From: an uncultured archaeon
GTDB taxonomy: Archaea > Korarchaeota > Korarchaeia > Korarchaeales > Korarchaeaceae
Direction of reading: 5' to 3'
Length of the DNA: 6,852 nt
Assembly: GCA_938073845.1 (NCBI GenBank)
Contig: CALJEO010000056.1
Location: 1 to 6,852, forward strand
Part shown: positions 5,176 to 6,852 of the stretch, in pieces
How positions within the stretch are numbered: position 1 is the stretch's first letter
How the letters are laid out: each line of letters opens with the position of its first letter
Translations under genes and position numbers: made by a program
The notes under the pieces: model-generated
Told to the model about the DNA's origin: nothing
Seen by the model: the letters and a program-made list of their open reading frames with translations, nothing else
The model's database searches: none

Positions 5176-6582
5176 TCATGATGGCCACTTTCCCCTCTTC
5201 CTCAAGCGAGTGAGGTAGTAGACTAAGGCCGCAGCTATTGGTATCACAGCCACCAACCAAAGGGGGGAGATCGACTCCGGCGTGAACCCTCCCTCAACGC
5301 TCACGCCGGTCGAGGCAACGATGTTGCCGCGGCTATAGACGATGATCGTATAGTTCCCGGGGCTCAGCCCACTTATCTGGACGCGCTCGCTCCCTCCAGC
5401 TCCTAGGGTCAGGTTCATCCTCCTGATCTCACTCCCATCCTTCTCAATGGAGATCTCAATGTTCGCGATCACATCTGCGAGGTTAGTTATGTTCAGATCA
5501 ACTTCCCTGCCAGTGACCCTGGATGATACGGAGACGGGCACAGGTATGACCCTGAAGCTCACTGAGAACTCATTATCAACAGGATTCAGCTCTATGGCGT
5601 CTAGCGGGTCTATCCTAGCGGTGATGACATGGGACCCTAGATCCAAGGGCTTCATCCCTAGGGCGAATTCTATCTCCTCCTCGCTCCCCGGATTCAATGA
5701 TAGCTCCCTGGCCTCGAGGGACTCATTATCCAAAGCTATGGTGAGGTTTGCCCTGGTCCCGGAGGGTCCACTATTGTAGACCCTCAGCTTCCCAGATACG
5801 GGCTCCCCCGAGAATACCCTCTCGCTGACCTGACCAGTCACTCTCAAGTCGCAGGAGGGCCTCACGGTCACACTGACAGAGGCTCTGTTCATAAGCTGAT
5901 TGTCTTCGAGAAGCAGAGCATCTATCTGGATTTTTCCAGTTGTTTTAGGCTTGTAGTAGAACTTAGCTGCCGAGATGGACTTCGGAGGAACGTATATCTC
6001 CTTAATTCCGACCTCGCTCCCGTTGACGAGGAGCCTCACCCTAACACTCTCCAGGGGCTCGCTCCCCGGATTGGGTACGTGAACCGCTACCTCGTGCTCC
6101 CTCCCCTGAACGAGTTCCCCCTCCACCTCTATGAAGGGGTTCACCAGAGGGATCACGATGAAGTTGAGGGAGTATCTGTTGTCTCCTATCCTGGGATCCG
6201 TGTAACCCTTTGGCCTTATCTCGATGGTCAACTCGTGAACCCCTAACGTCAGCGTGGAGGTATCTAGACTTGTGACTATCGTCCTGTAGCCCCCGGAGGG
6301 TATCGGGACTGAGCCAAGTGATAGGTTCCCGATCTGCCAATCCTCCTTGGATTTCAGAGAGCCATCCACGTATAGGATCACCGTCACGGTACCTGAGAAC
6401 TGAATCACCTCGTTATTGCCGACGTAGATCGTGAGGTAGAGGGGCTGCCCCTGCTGCACCTCAGCGCTCGGAGGGAAAAGCGTTACTCTCCATATCGAAA
6501 GGTCCCAGCTGGGCTGGGAGGAAGCCTGGGATGAACTGAGGAAAATGATCACTGAGATTGCGAGCAGGGCTTTACGACTCAT
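5176..6582 (-). CDS. Membrane-anchored extracellular protein with CARDB-like Ig repeats
   Basis: A 468-residue exported protein. Residues 1-21 are a signal peptide (MSRKALLAISVIIFL core). The ectodomain (about 25-430) is a chain of beta-sandwich repeats of CARDB/COG1361 type: one unit ends near GDNRYSLNF (about 133-141), a second spans roughly 148-243, a third ends at VDNEFSVSF (about 335-343), and a last short unit ends near 430. The D-N-(R/E)-(Y/F)-S signature closing two units is the usual end of a CARDB domain. Residues 442-460 form one membrane helix, followed by a basic cytoplasmic tail (TRLRKRGKWPS). Seven N-x-S/T sequons point to glycosylation. No catalytic motif is visible, so a structural, adhesive or accessory surface role is inferred. 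ATG 6582 is preferred to ATG 6591 because a TATA-like element is centred 25-26 nt ahead of it. It heads the minus-strand gene series and is divergent from the AlaX gene. Confidence 0.75.
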   Translation of the reverse strand: MSRKALLAISVIIFLSSSQASSQPSWDLSIWRVTLFPPSAEVQQGQPLYLTIYVGNNEVIQFSGTVTVILYVDGSLKSKEDWQIGNLSLGSVPIPSGGYRTIVTSLDTSTLTLGVHELTIEIRPKGYTDPRIGDNRYSLNFIVIPLVNPFIEVEGELVQGREHEVAVHVPNPGSEPLESVRVRLLVNGSEVGIKEIYVPPKSISAAKFYYKPKTTGKIQIDALLLEDNQLMNRASVSVTVRPSCDLRVTGQVSERVFSGEPVSGKLRVYNSGPSGTRANLTIALDNESLEARELSLNPGSEEEIEFALGMKPLDLGSHVITARIDPLDAIELNPVDNEFSVSFRVIPVPVSVSSRVTGREVDLNITNLADVIANIEISIEKDGSEIRRMNLTLGAGGSERVQISGLSPGNYTIIVYSRGNIVASTGVSVEGGFTPESISPLWLVAVIPIAAALVYYLTRLRKRGKWPS

Positions 6583-6603
6583 TGGACCCATTGACCATAC
6601 CTG

Positions 6604-6620
6604 ATTTAAAATAGCTTTCG
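6604..6620 (-). promoter_or_regulatory. BRE/TATA-like promoter of the CARDB-like surface protein gene
   Basis: The minus strand reads CGAAAG (6620-6615, a BRE-like purine stretch) followed by CTATTTTAAAT. The TATA-like part is centred 25-28 nt before the ATG at 6582, consistent with a leaderless transcript. The same CGAAAG hexamer precedes the TATA-like box of the divergent AlaX gene. Confidence 0.55.
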
Positions 6621-6634
6621 ATGGTGTACCTCAG

Positions 6635-6648
6635 CGAAAGTTAAAATA
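6635..6648 (+). promoter_or_regulatory. BRE/TATA-like promoter of the AlaX gene
   Basis: CGAAAG (6635-6640) directly precedes TTAAAATA (6641-6648), a good match to an archaeal BRE plus TATA box. Its centre is about 25 nt before the GTG at 6670, the expected transcription-start distance. It is too close (13 nt) to the ATG at 6658 for that codon to be within the transcript. Confidence 0.6.
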
Positions 6649-6669
6649 TGACTCCTGATGGTTGTCAGG

Positions 6670-6852
6670 GTGCCCGACTTGGATACCGAGCTCCTTTACA
6701 TGGACGACTGCTACCTCAGGGAGTTCGAAGCTGAGGTGCTCTCCGTCAATGGGAATAGGGTGATCCTGAGTAGGACAGCCTTCTATCCTGTAGGAGGGGG
6801 GCTCCCTAGCGATACGGGTAAGCTGATCAGAGGGAGTGATGCTTTTGAGGTC
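6670..6852 (+). CDS. alaX: AlaX-type alanyl-tRNA editing protein, N-terminal part (3' end outside window)
   Basis: The frame is open to the window edge, giving 61 residues. TELLYMDDCYLREF followed by EAEV, and then TAFYPVGGG-L-P-S-D-T-G, match the N-terminal beta-domain of AlaX and of the AlaRS editing region, where the usual form is GGGQPxDxG; here the glutamine is a leucine. AlaX hydrolyses mischarged Ser- or Gly-tRNA(Ala) in trans in the cytoplasm. The zinc-binding HxxxH motif would lie beyond the window, so activity cannot be judged and an AlaRS start is not formally excluded, though AlaRS normally begins with its catalytic domain. The start is uncertain: ATG 6658 adds four residues (MVVR), but the BRE/TATA-like element at 6635-6648 predicts transcription to begin near 6670, so the GTG is favoured. 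The gene is divergent from the CARDB-like protein gene and shares a compact bidirectional promoter region of fewer than 90 nt. Confidence 0.83.
   Translation, partial: MPDLDTELLYMDDCYLREFEAEVLSVNGNRVILSRTAFYPVGGGLPSDTGKLIRGSDAFEV

Noticed and set aside
6041..6340. A 99-codon open frame on the minus strand
   Set aside because: It lies wholly inside the CARDB-like protein gene in another frame, is rich in Arg/Gly/Asp with no domain pattern, and has no promoter or ribosome site of its own.
1..6852. CRISPR array, insertion sequence, integrase, toxin-antitoxin or known defence genes
   Set aside because: No regularly spaced repeats, transposase motifs or terminal inverted repeats were seen; all long frames are explained by the genes listed.

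Overview
The window looks like a chromosomal segment of a thermophilic archaeon, most likely of the TACK group; a Korarchaeum-like or other crenarchaeote-related genome is my best guess, with moderate to low confidence. The reasons are: an archaeal-type nitrilase homologue resembling Pyrococcus PH0642, an ACL5/archaeal-type aminopropyltransferase, a free-standing AlaX, secreted proteins rich in N-glycosylation sequons, heavy AGG/AGA arginine codon use, very tight packing, and TATA-like boxes about 25 nt upstream of several start codons, which is the signature of leaderless archaeal transcripts.

Layout. Positions 1-1284 (+) hold the end of an aromatic amino acid module: the C-terminal part of a class I/II PLP aminotransferase, overlapped by 13 nt by a TTG-started prephenate/arogenate dehydrogenase (TyrA-like). 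This gene converges with the next one with no base between the stop codons. From 1285 to about 6582 all genes are on the minus strand. In transcription order they are: a membrane-anchored surface protein with CARDB-like repeats (5176-6582), a 98-residue membrane protein with VirB2/TrbC/CedA1-like topology (4775-5071), a nitrilase-superfamily hydrolase (3845-4642), a secreted multidomain protein with an N-terminal DNRLRE/CBM96-like domain (2263-3861, overlapping the hydrolase by 17 nt), and the aminopropyltransferase (1285-2223). At 6670 a divergent plus-strand gene begins, an AlaX-type alanyl-tRNA editing protein cut off by the window edge.

How the genes may work together. The aminotransferase and TyrA plausibly perform the last steps of tyrosine synthesis. 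The aminopropyltransferase makes a long polyamine, and the nearby hydrolase could be polyamine-related (an amidase acting on a carbamoyl compound) or a general omega-amidase or nitrilase; the sequence does not settle this. The two large exported proteins and the pilin-like small protein suggest a cell-surface locus. No CRISPR array, mobile element, rRNA or recognisable tRNA was seen.

The most interesting points are the pilin-like small protein, a long imperfect hairpin in the 4643-4774 gap, the paired palindrome and direct repeat over the small protein's promoter, the ACL5-like signature in the aminopropyltransferase, and the regular TATA-to-start spacing that resets several start codons.
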